DNA of 64,000 bases from Acheta domesticus (GCA_031308135.1 JAHLJT010000631.1:179374675-179438674); one strand, 5' to 3'. Shown: positions 33,128 to 44,329, numbered from the stretch's first letter. The notes: generated by a model not told the origin, from the letters alone. A program made the numbers and translations.

Positions 33128-34530
33128 GGAAATATTTAATAAAAAACCTGGGAAAACGAATTTAGTGTTACATGATATAGAACTGACTAAAGAAGAACCT
33201 ATTTTCTGCAAACCATATAGATTTTCCCCACGACAAAAGAAATTTTAAGAAAAGAGATTAATCAGATGCTTGAAGATCATATTATAGAGGAAGGAACTTC
33301 AGATTATTTATCACCCATGATACTTGTAGAGGTGGAAGGGAAATATCCTCGTCCATGTGTAGACGATAATTAAATTAAATAATATTACTAAATAATATTA
33401 CGTAAATATTATCGTAAATATTACGTAATAATATCGTAAATTAAATAATATTACTAAAACAAAATTTTATCCCATTCAAAATATTGAGGAAAGGATAGAG
33501 AGGGTAGCTCAAGCAAAATATATTACAATTTTAGATTTAGCAAAAGGTTATTGGCAGATCGAAATGACTCCAAGGGCAAGTAGATATGCTACCTTTGTGA
33601 CACCATTTGGAATTTATAGACCTCTACGTATGGCTTTTGGGTTGAGAAATGCCCCATTTGATTTCTGTTCTTTAATGGCAAAGATATTTAAAGACATTCC
33701 TTTTGCTTGTCACTATTTGGACGATATTGCTGTTATTTCTAATACTTGGGAAGAACATGTCAATCAAATCACAATGGTTTTACAAATAATTAAAGATACA
33801 GGATTTACGGTAAAACCGAGTAAGTGCAAATTTGCTCAAGAAAAGGTACAATATCTTGGACACATGGTAGGACAAGGGGAATTGTCACCATTAGAGGCAA
33901 AGATAAAGGCGATATTATATTTTCCACAACCCCAGTCAAAACTGAAATAAGACGGTTAATAGGAATGATATCGTATTATCGGAAGTATCTGCCTAATATT
34001 TCAGAAACGTTAATGCCTTTAACATCTTTGACAAAAGGAAAAGAAAGGAAAGGAAAATAATTTGGAATGAAAATTGCGAAAATGCTTTCAATGAAATTAA
34101 GAAAATGTTAACAACTAAACCAGTTCTAAAAGCACCAAATTTTGACAAACCATTTATCCTTTTGACAGACGCTTCTAACTATGGTATAGGTGTAATTCTT
34201 TGTCAAGAAGACGAAAAAGGAGAAGAGCATCCCATTATATATCTTAGCAGACAATTAAATAAATCTGAGCAAAATTTTGCTGTTATTGAACGGGAGTGTT
34301 TAGCTATTTATTGGGGAATATCTAAATTAAAATATTAATTAGACGGGATGATTCCCTTCAAAATTGTTACGGATCATAATCCTTTGGTTTATTTAAGAAA
34401 TAAAATGTGTATTAATTCCAGAATAACCAGATGGATTCTTAGTATCCAAAGTTATGACTTTGAAGTAATACATAGGAAGGGTAAGAAACATACAAATGTC
34501 GATTTTTTAAACAGAGCTTTGCCAGAGTAG
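33128..34530 (+). pseudogene. Retrotransposon reverse transcriptase and RNase H
   Basis: Gypsy-type RT motifs occur in order: PYRFSPRQK, LDLAKGYWQI, TPFGIYRPLRMAFGLRNAP, HYLDDIAV (YxDD catalytic), and YLGHMV. They are followed by the connection IGMISYYRKYLPNI and RNase H with LLTDASNYGIG, VIERECLAIYW and VTDHNPLVYL. Lesions: lost A at 33235-33238, an internal duplication at 33371-33458, a lost base near 33940, an extra GGAAA at 34046-34057, and TAA at 34336-34338. The domain ends 180 bp before the 3' LTR, and no integrase follows. Confidence 0.9.
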
Positions 34531-34691
34531 AATTTTACTATTCTTGAAAAGCACAGAAATCTGGTGACTATATAAATCGAAATTTATTGTAAATAATGTA
34601 AATAAGTTTGTGTAATCTTTTGTGATAACTACGAACTCTTACTATGTTAACTCATAGTTTTGTTGAATCAATATCTCTCCAACAAAACTCT

Positions 34692-34707
34692 TGAAAGGTT
34701 GGGGGAG
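34692..34707 (+). promoter_or_regulatory. Polypurine tract
   Basis: TGAAAGGTTGGGGGAG just before the 3' LTR at 34710; a purine-rich run in the position needed to prime plus-strand DNA. Confidence 0.7.
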
Positions 34708-34709
34708 TC

Positions 34710-35039
34710 TGTAACGTAGTAGTTATGATGGGTTGCAAGGGTTATGATGTTCTGCCTAGCAACAGGAGTTGTTGCTAAAAAAATGGTCAGAAGGCTTTGA
34801 GAGGTCGAAGTGAAATGACCTGAAAAGATTCTCGTGTCCACAAGGAAGTTCTTGAAATATTTCTATCAGTGCAAATGGTGTTAGAAGTTTGCAGATTTTG
34901 ATAATAATAAATCAAATTGTTGTTTTTGATAAGAAGCAATTATTCCATAAGAGTCAGTTGGTGCACGACTAACTTGGCGTCGCTGACGATTGCGACGGAG
35001 CTCATCTAACTTGGCGTCGTTGACGATTGCGACGCTACA
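34710..35039 (+). repeat. 3' LTR
   Basis: It is identical to the 5' LTR except for one fewer A in the run near its middle (GCTAAAAAAATGG). It ends TACA and is followed by the ATTG duplication. Confidence 0.95.
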
Positions 35040-35475
35040 ATTGGATCGTTTCAAAAATTAGACAAGTATTTTTTTTAAATCTGTCACACCTTTAATATGT
35101 ACATTCCAGTAATTTGTAAACACAATTGCATTTATGAGTTTAAGTGCTTGAAATATCTTTTAATGAGTTTTTTTCGCAAACTCGATAATTTTCTGGAGGG
35201 AAAAATTCAGATTTGGAATATACACAAACGCTTAAAAAAATTTCATAAAATCAGTAACAAATTTTTCAGTGAAAATTGCCATTCAAAATGAGGTTCTTAA
35301 TGTAACATTTCTGTTCTACTATTAGGGAACCGAAAAATTGAGAATATTTTTAAAAAATGGACGTGGCAACAGATTGCAGCTTGTAAGAGGATGGGGCCAA
35401 GAACGTCAAGTCAGTCCACAGTAAGGAATTTAGAAAACCACTACGAGGAAGTTTGTGCCATTCTGTAACAACAGT
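35040..35475 (+). repeat. RptA 3' part, right of the LTR insertion
   Basis: This resumes the unit broken at 29432 and ends TGTAACAACAGTAGTT at 35475, directly followed by the next RptA head. Confidence 0.78.
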
Positions 35476-35978
35476 AGTTTACTTTCTCAAATACGTACGT
35501 ATATACGAAGTAATATACGAAGAATAGAGAAAGTTATGTAATGCTGCGGAAAATCGATTTCGAGTTCTCAACGGAAGTACACGTTTTGGGGTCTCGTGGT
35601 AGTGAAAGTGTTTTTGTTTTTTTTCAAAATGTCCGTCCGTCAGTCTGTCTGTCCAGCGTCTATGAACAACAATAACGCCTAACTATGCATAGGATTATAG
35701 GGTACTAAATGTACCCTATAAGATGATATCAATGCCATATTGTTATGTTGTTTTCTTTCTTCAAAAATGTTTAAAATTCAATTTTTACTAACTTCTCATT
35801 ACTTTAATATTTACATTAGCAACGATTTGTTCACATTATTACATTTATGAGAACATGTACTTTAAATAATGTCAAATGAATTTTCTCGAAAACTCAACTC
35901 TTTTCTGTGAAAATTAGTTCACATTTCTGCAATTTGAGAAACGTACAAATACCATTTTCTCAAAAATGACTTAAATTT
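35476..35978 (+). repeat. RptA unit, internally deleted
   Basis: The head is TACTTTCTCAAATACGTACG, with a GTCCGTCCGTCAGTCTGTCTG tract near 35630, then a jump to the inner GGTACTAAATGTACCCTA block. It is cut off by the head of the next unit at 35979. Confidence 0.8.
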
Positions 35979-37530
35979 TTACTTTCCCGTATACGTACGT
36001 ATACACGGAGTGATATACTAGTATAGGAAAAGTTACGTAATGCTGCGCGAAAAAATGGCGAATTTTTGGCAGAAAAAAATTCATTGCCGGGTCGTGATCA
36101 AGAAAAAGTGGATAAAACCAGATGCTAAATTAAGAAAAAAATACTCTAACACGTGGTGTAGCCAGAACCCCTCTTTTGTAGGTCCTTGATACGGAAAACC
36201 AATAGAAAGGAAAACGTCCGCCTGTCCGTCTGTGGACACTGCTAGCGCCTAAATCATACCATTTATGTAGAATACGATTTCTTCCAAAATGGATATTCCC
36301 CCGTCGATCTGATTCTAGTCGAAGCTTTGAGAATTTGAAAACAAATCTGTAAAATTTGCAGGTACTTTACATGAAGCCCTTCGGAAATTTCGAAAATTTT
36401 CTCAAAAACGGCTCCAAACTTTTTCTTTAAATTTCTTGTAAGAATAGAGTAAAATACACTTATTAAGGTGGCATAGGTCCGATTTTCACGGATAACTCTG
36501 AATTTTTGAAAATTGCAAAAGTTTAAAATTTGTCGTCTTTCAGGAACTAAAAATTTGAAGATAGAGATTTTTTTTAAATAAAATTTGTTGTTGAAAGTGA
36601 GTTGTTTTATTAAGGTCATGTGCATGTTTTTAAAAATTTTAGTAGCAGTATTGCGTGCAATATGTGAAATTTTAAAAAATCACAAAAACATTTTCTCAAA
36701 AACGGCTGCAAAGTTTTTCTTTCAACTTTCGGTGGGTATAGTTCCTAATGTATTTTATGAGATGACAAAACGCCATATTGCTCTATTCTGTTGTTTTTTC
36801 GAAAATTGGAAAAATGTAATTTTTTTGACTTGCCTTTCACGTCGTTAATATTTACATTAGCGGAAATTGTTTTTCACAGTACATGTGCTTTAAATAAATT
36901 ACTTGCCTTTCACGTCGTTAATATTTACATTAGCGGAAATTTTTTTTCACAGTACATGTGCTTTAAATAAAGCCAAGTAAAGTTTCTCGAAAACGCAACC
37001 GTTTTCTGTGAACAGTAGCTCAAAATTCAGCATTTTTAGAAACGCTCAAACACCACTTTCTCAATTATGGCTGCAATTTTTTTCTTGAAACTTTTGTGAC
37101 GAATAGTGCTAATTGCACTCTTTAATATGACTTGAAGTTTATTTTGAATAATTTTTTTTCCAAAATTATATAAATGTATTATTTTTTTAAGATATCTCAC
37201 TTCTTTAATATGCACATTACCAGCAATTTGTAAAGAATATTATATTTGTGAGATTAACTTCAAGTAAAGTACTTTGAAAACTCAAAAAATTTCTGTGAAA
37301 ATGAGCTTCAAATTTCGCATTTTTAGAAGCGCTAAAATGTAATTTTCTTTAAAACGGCACATAATTTTTAAAAGAAAATTGCCATGTAGGTCTAGGAAAG
37401 TTAAGTGCTAAAATTAAATAACTTCGAATCAAGTTTTTCGAAAACTCAATATAATTCAGTTAAATAGAGCTTCAAATTTCGCATTTACGAAAATGCTTAA
37501 ATGTCATTTTCTTAAAAATAGCTACAAATT
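35979..37530 (+). repeat. RptA unit, nearly complete
   Basis: The head ACTTTCCCGTATACGTACG is at 35980; the full module order is followed to about 37400, where the end is degraded and lacks the CCACTAGTT terminus. It includes a 73-bp internal tandem duplication at 36828-36972. Confidence 0.78.
36828..36972 (+). repeat. 73-bp direct tandem duplication
   Basis: The unit begins ACTTGCCTTTCACGTCG and ends CATGTGCTTTAAATAAA. The two copies differ by about one or two bases, so the duplication is recent relative to RptA divergence. Confidence 0.95.
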
Positions 37531-38580
37531 GGAATGATTGGTACATTGGAATGGAATGTAGATTGGAACGATTTACCTGCGGCAGTTTTTGAGTCCTGTC
37601 CTTGCTCAGCGCGAGGTTTTAGAAAAAAAATGTAGGAAATTAGTCAATAGAGTGGAGACGTGTGGTGAAAGTTAAGTGAAATGAAGTGAAAGGTACGGTT
37701 ATGGGTAGTTTACAGTTAAACGGTATTGAGCAGTTAATATTTACGTAAAGTAACATGTGGCACAATGAAATGACTTCATTTCTTTCTGTTTGTTTCGCTA
37801 ATCTAAAACGTCTTTTTTAAGGCGCTTTTAGAACAACCTAGAGCGGAGTAATTTAGAAAAGAGTAAATGTCTGCAAACGTGAAATATGGTGTACGGCATG
37901 CAACAAAAATGGCCGCCATTTGTAAACCATTTACGGTAAAAAAATGAAGAGATTTTAACAACCGAAACATAAGAACATTTATGCATAAAATATGAATTTG
38001 TTTCGAGATGGTCGAACGACCAATGCTGGACTACTAAAATTGATTATTCCCTTTGTAATGCTAAGGTTAACAAAAGTACTTCAATGAAACTTAATAAATT
38101 ATTCATCGAAACGAATTTAGATATCTCACAATTTTTAATTAAAAATGATCTGTGAAATAAATCAGTCATTGATGTTCTCTGTTCACTGACGAATAGATGG
38201 GTATATAATGAGACATGTAGTGGGGTTGTTCTATTATGTACATAAAGTAGCTGTTCCTCTCATCTGTCAGTAACGCTCAAAACATGAAGCTCTTCTGCTG
38301 TCAGGTAAGTGCGGAACGGCACTTCTCAATGGATCAAGCGCTGAAGGTTAATCTTGAAGATCCCATCGAATTTAGGGCGAATTTCCACGAGTCAGCTTCA
38401 CAGAATGGTAAATTCTGCGGCCCGTGTTGAACAATGTTGTCGCGCTAATGCGCTTGGAGCAGGCACGAGGGCGTGGTGAATATGCCCCATCACGGCCGTA
38501 GTAGGAGGATAACAATGGAACAATCTGCCGTAATCTATCACGCGTAAATGAGCCGTCTGCCCCAGCAGTAACTGCCGCTC
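37531..38580. other. Intergenic DNA, no gene seen
   Basis: AT-rich without recognisable coding sequence; the last 250 bases become GC-rich toward 38600. Confidence 0.55.
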
Positions 38581-38586
38581 TTCGGC

Positions 38587-38614
38587 GCGGCCCGGCCCGG
38601 CCCGGCCCGGCCCG
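38587..38614. repeat. (GGCCC)n pentanucleotide tract
   Basis: Five near-perfect GGCCC units inside a GC-rich island (38570-38710). Confidence 0.92.
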
Positions 38615-38717
38615 TCCGCCGCCCCGCGACTTCGACCCTTTAACCCTGTTACGCGCTTCGGCAGGCAGGCACCGCCCGCGCCGGCTCAGCGCCGAGCGAT
38701 GCACGAGGTGTGCAGTA

Positions 38718-39703
38718 TACAGGATGGGCCATTTTAATCTATCGGAGCAAATATCTCGAAAATTACACATCGGATCAAAAAACGGATAATAATAGTTGTT
38801 TCGGCATGGGACATCCAATGATACCAAACTCCACCCCCTATCCACACCCTCTGAAGGTAGGGGAGGTGAGAGAAAAAAATCTTAAATATGAACCCCCATT
38901 TTTTTATTGCAGATTTGGATTTCCCAGAAAAAATTACCCCGTTGTGACCTATGACTTTTGGGTGACAGGTGGCGCAGTAATCGACTCACCTAAAACAAGC
39001 ACCCCGATGGTGAGGGGCGAGGGGACTCACCAGAATCTAACACCTCGAAGGGAACAAAAAGCTACCACGTTTACATCGTTGTTTCTGGGTAACTCCAGAA
39101 GTAGTATTTAGTTGTTTATAAACAAGTAAATGAACTTTCCACGTTGTTTTTTATTGCAGCGTCATCTAAAAATAAATTTGCATTAATAATAAAATCAAAA
39201 TATTCGTTTCGGTACTGGAAATCCAAGATTTGATTTAAAAAATTCGTTTCCCATTGAAGATTTTGAAATAATTTCCACTCCCGTAAGTGGGAATGGGATG
39301 CGTCGGTGGTTCCCTGGAGGATATCCATTTGGAAAATATCGTTTACATTTACTTTAATTTTTCTGATATCATGTGTTTTTTCTCAAATATCCCCATTTTT
39401 TCCTGATTTTTAACCAATTTAATTTTTGTCGATTACAGCGCCACTTGTTAGCCAAAATGACTTTAATCATAGGTCAAATGCAGCAATTTTTTCTGGGGAA
39501 TCCAAATCTGCAATAAAAAATGGTTGTTCCTATTTAAGTTTTTTTCTCCCCCCTCCCCGACCCCCAGGCGGTGTGGGTAGGGGTGGAATTTGGTATCATT
39601 GGATGTCCTCTGCGAAACAAGTAACTTACATTACCCAATTTTTTTATCCGATGTGTAGTTTTAGAGATATTTGCTCCGATAGCTTAAAATGGCCCACCCT
39701 GTA
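38718..39703. mobile_element. Foldback DNA element with 270-bp inverted arms
   Basis: The left arm 38718-38986 starts TACAGGATGGGCCATTTTAA; the right arm 39429-39703 ends with the complementary ...GGCCCACCCTGTA. The arms match throughout with scattered mismatches and small gaps (both include AAATATCTC, the CCAATGATACCAAA block and GATTTGGATTCCC). TA sits at both outer edges and may be the target site. The 440-bp centre has no transposase. The family is unknown. Confidence 0.88.
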
Positions 39704-40085
39704 CGTTGTATTGATGAGACATGTCCAAGGGAAGGGGAGCTTCAGCCAGTGATGTTCCAATGCTGTGACTCCATCTGCTCAGACTTTTTAAAAGTTTTTC
39801 AAGGCGTTAACTCACTCTCTTTTTGCACAGATTTGACAATAAATCATTAGAACCAAAATATCTTCATGAAAAAGCATTAAAGATTATTCTTAAAGAGTGG
39901 AGCGTTTTGAGTTTTACAGACAGTTCTTTCAGGATAAACAAACAACGTTGTTGCACATTTGTTTATATTTTTATCTCTTTTATCTCATAATACAATTTTA
40001 CAGAAGCCCTGTTACAGAAACAGTAAATAAATCCTGTTATAATATGTAACAAATTACTCCCTTTTAACTCGTTATGCAGTCATAT
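39704..40085. other. Intergenic DNA, no gene seen
   Basis: No coding or repeat structure was recognised. Confidence 0.5.
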
Positions 40086-41165
40086 TTCAGGAATAGTGAG
40101 TACTTGATACTGAAAAAGTGGTTTCTTTCAAAAAGTCCGTCTGTGTGCCTGTGCGACCGTCTATCGTCTGTGAACAGCACTAACGCCTAAATAATTAGAA
40201 GGATTATTTTCTAACTGAATATTCCTCTGTCTATGTGGCTCACTCGACGCTTTTCAATTTTGAATAACATTCTTTAATTTTTGGAGGTACTTTAAATGAA
40301 TGCCCTTGAACGTTTTCGAAGTTTTCTTAAAAATGGCTTCAAATTTTTTCTTTAAATTTCTGGTAAACATTCAGTGAAAAATGCTTATAACGATGGCATA
40401 GGTCCGATTTCCGTTAATTCTGGATTTCCAAAAATTAAAAAAGTATACTTTTTTCGGCGTCTTTCTACAACTACAACGTTAAAAATAGCGACTGCATTGG
40501 AAGTCATTTGAAGCACTTCTACTCACAAATAATATATACCAATCGCTGGCAACGTAAATTTTAACAGCATGAGAGATATTTAAAGAAATACATTTGCGTA
40601 ATTGAAACAAAATGCAGCAAATTGGCTTTATGTCGTCTTGTACAGTGCATTTAGCTCTACTCGTAGAAAAACTTTGAAGAACAACTTTTTTGATGATGCC
40701 GTTTTTGAGAAAGTGGCATCTCATAGACTCTGAAAAAGCGGAATTTTGAGCTCATTTTCAGAGAAAACTGTTAAATGTCCGAGAAACTTTATAAGACATC
40801 ATTTGAAGCACGTATACTCGTCAATGAAATAATGTATAGATATGGCTCCTAATGTAAATATTAACATCGTGAGAGAGATGTCAAAAAAATTACAATTTCG
40901 TAAGTGAGAAAACAATACAATAGAGAAAATTTGCGTTTATGTTATCCTACAGAGCTCATTTAGTACTATCCCTACAAAAGAATTTAATGAAAAATTTAAG
41001 GCGATTTTTGAGAAATTCATCTTTTTTATATTTTAATAAATTGTTCATATTTCACGCAATATTGCGCGAAAACAACTATAATTTTCAAGACAGTGTACAA
41101 AACGTGAATGAAAGCAATAATTATAGAAAACAAATTTCGTTTGAAAGAAACTTAAAAACTATGTA
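40086..41165. repeat. Two RptA pieces joined in opposite orientation
   Basis: 40086-40487 runs forward (GTCCGTCTGTGTGCC tract, GTGAACAGCACTAACGCCTAAA, to GGCGTCTTTCTACAACTACAAC). From about 40488 to 41165 the sequence is the reverse complement of inner RptA modules (GAGAAAACTGTTAA, CGTGAGAGAGATGTC, ACGCAATATTGCGCG). The switch falls at about 40485-40490. Confidence 0.78.
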
Positions 41166-41203
41166 GGTATCATTTTCGTTGAACTCTCTGAAATTTAGAT
41201 TAA

Positions 41204-42767
41204 CCCTGCTGCGTCGTTCATGTTGCCTGCACTCATAAGGCGTTCGGGTCTAAAACGACCCGTTAGGTTTATACCACTCGTAAATTGCATGTAAATGAAA
41301 ATATACACTTAATATCACATGAAAAATTTATTTTGAATATTAAATGTGTAAACTATACAAAAGAAAACCAAAAGTGAAATTATTTATGAGAATGAACACA
41401 CTATTTGGTTTTATATTCTCGAATTCTTAACAAAGCATATTATACAATACATAGCCAATTTTATTTTTAATATTGTGTGCATATTTGTACCAGGTGTTTC
41501 TAGCAAACACATTTACCACACTTGCATAGTTTGAGGACTTATTGTCAGTTTTTGTACACAAAAAACATCTCCTTCTTTTTCTAGAGTCAGTTGACATTGA
41601 GGACTCTTGAAGTGCTTTGTCCAGGGTGTCGACAGCACCTTTAGTTTTATTGTAATCAATAATAATTGCCGGTTTCTTTCTTCTTTCACAAGACACTTCT
41701 TGCTTTTGGTGCAATGTACTTTGTAATATAACACATTTATTGGATTTTTCTGGAAGATAAGAAACCAAACAGGACACAAACCATTTTGTTTGTACAGAAG
41801 TAAAAGCAAGTTTTGAAGACATCTTTGGTACATTTTTTGTTTGAAGTAATTCTGGTGGAATTGAGCCTTTGTTCCTTTTCATTGTACCAATCATAGTAAT
41901 GCTGCGTTTGAGTAACACTTGCCGTAAGTCATAAGAAGGAAAAAAATATCGCATGTTATATTGTGACCCTTCAGTCCATAGGTCAAATCCATGACGACCC
42001 TCAAACCCTGATTTTTACTCTTCCTTCCCCAGGTGGCTTTCCTAGATAGGGCTGCATATTCCATACGTATGACGTACTGTTATTGCATAAAACCCAAATT
42101 TGAGGCCATAGCAAGCAGGTTTGTTTGGCATATATTGCCTAAACGAGCATCTGCCCCTGAATACCACTAACTGTTAATCAACAGTTACCATTGCATCTGG
42201 TTGGCAAAATTTCAATCCATATATTCCACATATTTCTAATGGCAGCAAATTTGTCCTGAATTCTTCTTTTATTTCTTGTTTCTTTATTGTCAAATCTAAT
42301 GATTCATTCTTGAATACTCTGCTTGTCACTGCACACTACAGAATACGACTAACGACAATGAAAGGGTATATTATGTTTTCTTTTCCAAGACGTCTGCGTG
42401 CAAACGGAATTCATTCCGTAACTCAAGGTAATCTAAAAAGTGATAATAAGTTTCTCCACTCCGTAGATAAATAAATACATTTCCTAGAAAGATATCGCAG
42501 CATTGTCGCCACGCTTCGTAAACACCACTGTGGAATACGATCAAATTTCTGTTATGGGATGCTAAAGGACAAAAAGGACCCGAACACCTTATGTGTGCAC
42601 TTTTATGATTCTCAAAAACTATAATACATTTTTATTGCATACATACAAAATATGAAAGGTAATTTTGATAAAGTCAAAGTCAAGAAATCCCTTGTTGCTA
42701 AACCCAAACCGAATTGTTTAGGATAAAACGACGTTGGGTCGAAAAGGACCCGAACGACGCAGCAGGG
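41204..42767 (-). mobile_element. piggyBac-like transposon, decayed, TTAA flanked
   Basis: Perfect 16-bp inverted ends, CCCTGCTGCGTCGTTC (41204-41219) and GAACGACGCAGCAGGG (42752-42767), are each flanked by TTAA (41200-41203 and 42768-42771). Subterminal AAGGACCCGAAC-like motifs recur near 42575 and 42745. At 1,564 bp it is shorter than an intact piggyBac with its roughly 600-codon gene. The transposase is broken (next entry). Confidence 0.95.
41427..42180 (-). pseudogene. piggyBac transposase remnant
   Basis: An open frame at 41954-41427 gives 175 residues with YNKTKGAVDTLDKALQ and IGTMKRNKGSIPPELLQ, hallmarks of the DDE_Tnp_1_7 domain, plus a basic C terminus. The zinc-binding tail is reduced to CFLCTK. 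Upstream, to about 42180, frame-disrupted pieces such as RGRCSFRQYMPNKPACYG belong to the same domain. The N-terminal part is missing or unrecognisable, so it is inactive. Confidence 0.9.
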
Positions 42768-42771
42768 TTAA

Positions 42772-43540
42772 CTGAGATCTTAAAATCTCCAAGAAGGCGT
42801 ATCCCCCCATTTGCTTTTGTCACAACAATCAGAGGTGTTGCCCACTTGCTTAGTTGCTGCTCTGGTGATAATGTTCTCATTTTCTAAACTACGTAATTCA
42901 TTGAATACTTTGCTCGTAGTAACCCAAGGTACAGGTCTGGATTAAAAAAAATTAAGCTTAGGTTTTTCTTTGAGATTCAATTGTGCTTGAAAGTTCTTAT
43001 ACTCTCCTAACCCTGAAATACTCCTGACAAATCTTGTTTTAGTTTCTCTACAATCTCCGACTTCACACATTGGGACACTGCACTGACTCGCTTCACTACC
43101 CAAAACCCCATTCTATTGAAGCTACTGAGGTCCAATACATTAGTGACCTCAACTTTCCACAACAATCTGCTTTCCCATCTTTATAATCACTTTGCATACC
43201 AAACTTTCCACTTAAATGGGACTTCTTCCAAATCCAAATGTAGAGTTATGTACTTGACCAATTATCGTTAGCCCTAAACTCTTCTGTGTATCGAAATTAA
43301 AGTCACAGTTGCTGCCTTGTCTGCTAGGAAACAAATCTTTTGTTTGCCAAATCGTAATTCCACTAATAGTATTATTTTGTCTTTTGTGATTCAATACTTA
43401 GTTTGCCGTGTTTACCTCCACATTCTGCATGTCTCCATATTTTCTACGTCTTTTTAAGTTACATTTTCGCTTCCACCCACATACCTCTTTAATGGAACCT
43501 GATTTACCGCAATGATAAACTACTTTTTTAATTTATTTCT
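42772..43540 (-). mobile_element. Ty3/gypsy remnant: gag knuckle, protease, RT start
   Basis: The minus strand shows a knuckle-like CGKSGSIKEVCGWKRK near 43500, a degraded protease-size stretch, and the RT start QLSKWATPLIVVTKANGGIR followed by LLGDFKISVN, typical of gypsy RT. It stops exactly at the TTAA flanking the piggyBac. The order is the standard gypsy one and differs from the element at 29.4 kb. Many stops and shifts are present. Confidence 0.8.
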
Positions 43541-43544
43541 GCCT

Positions 43545-43790
43545 GCTCGTCATTTCTGCCTTTCAGAGGTGTTCAAAATACATAAATCTTACACATGAAC
43601 TTTTAGGGATGGACATGACATGCGATACCTCCTTTCTGAGGGGTTTCATTATTCATTTTATTAGACAGAGAATTGAAACTGCAAAGATCAGTTTTTGGAG
43701 TAATTTGTGAATAAGTTTTAAAGGGTGTTAGTGGGTTGGATTTTAAGTAGCTTAGGGTCAATAGGTAAATGATTTAAGGTGGTCGATGAT
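43545..43790 (-). mobile_element. 3' UTR of the jockey-like LINE family at 2.2 kb
   Basis: On the minus strand this aligns with 2716-2995: CGACCACCTTAAATCATTTACC, then CCACTAACACCCTTTAAAA, CTTTGCAGTTTCAATTCTCT, and CTGAAAGGCAGAAATGA. It is severely 5'-truncated, with no coding part beyond the last codons. Confidence 0.85.
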
Positions 43791-44329
43791 AAAGGTAAAT
43801 GATAAACCCTCTGCGTGTCTTAACTTATACTTTTCTCTTCTGTGGAATCTAACACGTTATTACACCCGATTTCCTAACACGCCTTATGCAACCACTTTCA
43901 TTATCAGCACTGTTCCTGACGCTACCTGGGCCCTTGCGCCGCCATCTACTTTTCTTACCAATGTTTTCTGCCTTGACATCGCGCAATTGCCGCTGTACTG
44001 GCTCCTGGCTGCTACATTACACTTGCCTTTTGCACAACCTTCCCCTATGCTCTATCACGCCTGTCCGTCACCCGCAACATGTCGCAACGCATCTTGCGTG
44101 CCTCGTATGTGGCAATACATTGCACGTCTAATGCCAAAATACTATCCTTCAGTACCTCAAATCTAATCTTTTCTTCAAGGGCACGTAAGCTTACACTAAT
44201 CAGAGTTACAGTATACGACCTCCCACGACCTCTTTTGTCTGGGACTTGAAATCAAATTTTTGCAATAATCCTTTCACTTATGTTATACTGACAAGAGTAT
44301 GCAAATGTGACAACACGTAGTTTCTTTAC
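43791..44329. other. Pyrimidine-rich intergenic DNA
   Basis: 43860-44160 is C/T-rich on the plus strand with overlapping open frames that have no family features. It may be decayed transposon sequence. Confidence 0.4.

Larger units (their letters stand above)
29433..35039 (+). mobile_element. Gmr1-like Ty3/gypsy LTR retrotransposon, integrase before RT
   Basis: The 5,607-bp element has LTRs of 331 and 330 bp differing by one base in an A run, TG...CA ends, and a 4-bp target duplication ATTG (29429-29432 and 35040-35043). The internal order is gag, CCHC knuckle, DTGS protease, HHCC-DDE integrase with a GPY/F-like end, then RT with YLDD and RNase H, directly before a polypurine tract. The enzymes are gypsy-like but integrase precedes RT, unlike the usual gypsy order. 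This is the arrangement of the Gmr1 group, described first from deuterostomes. No convincing primer binding site was found. Three nonsense codons and several frameshifts make this copy unable to encode a full polyprotein. It is nested in the RptA array. Confidence 0.92.
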
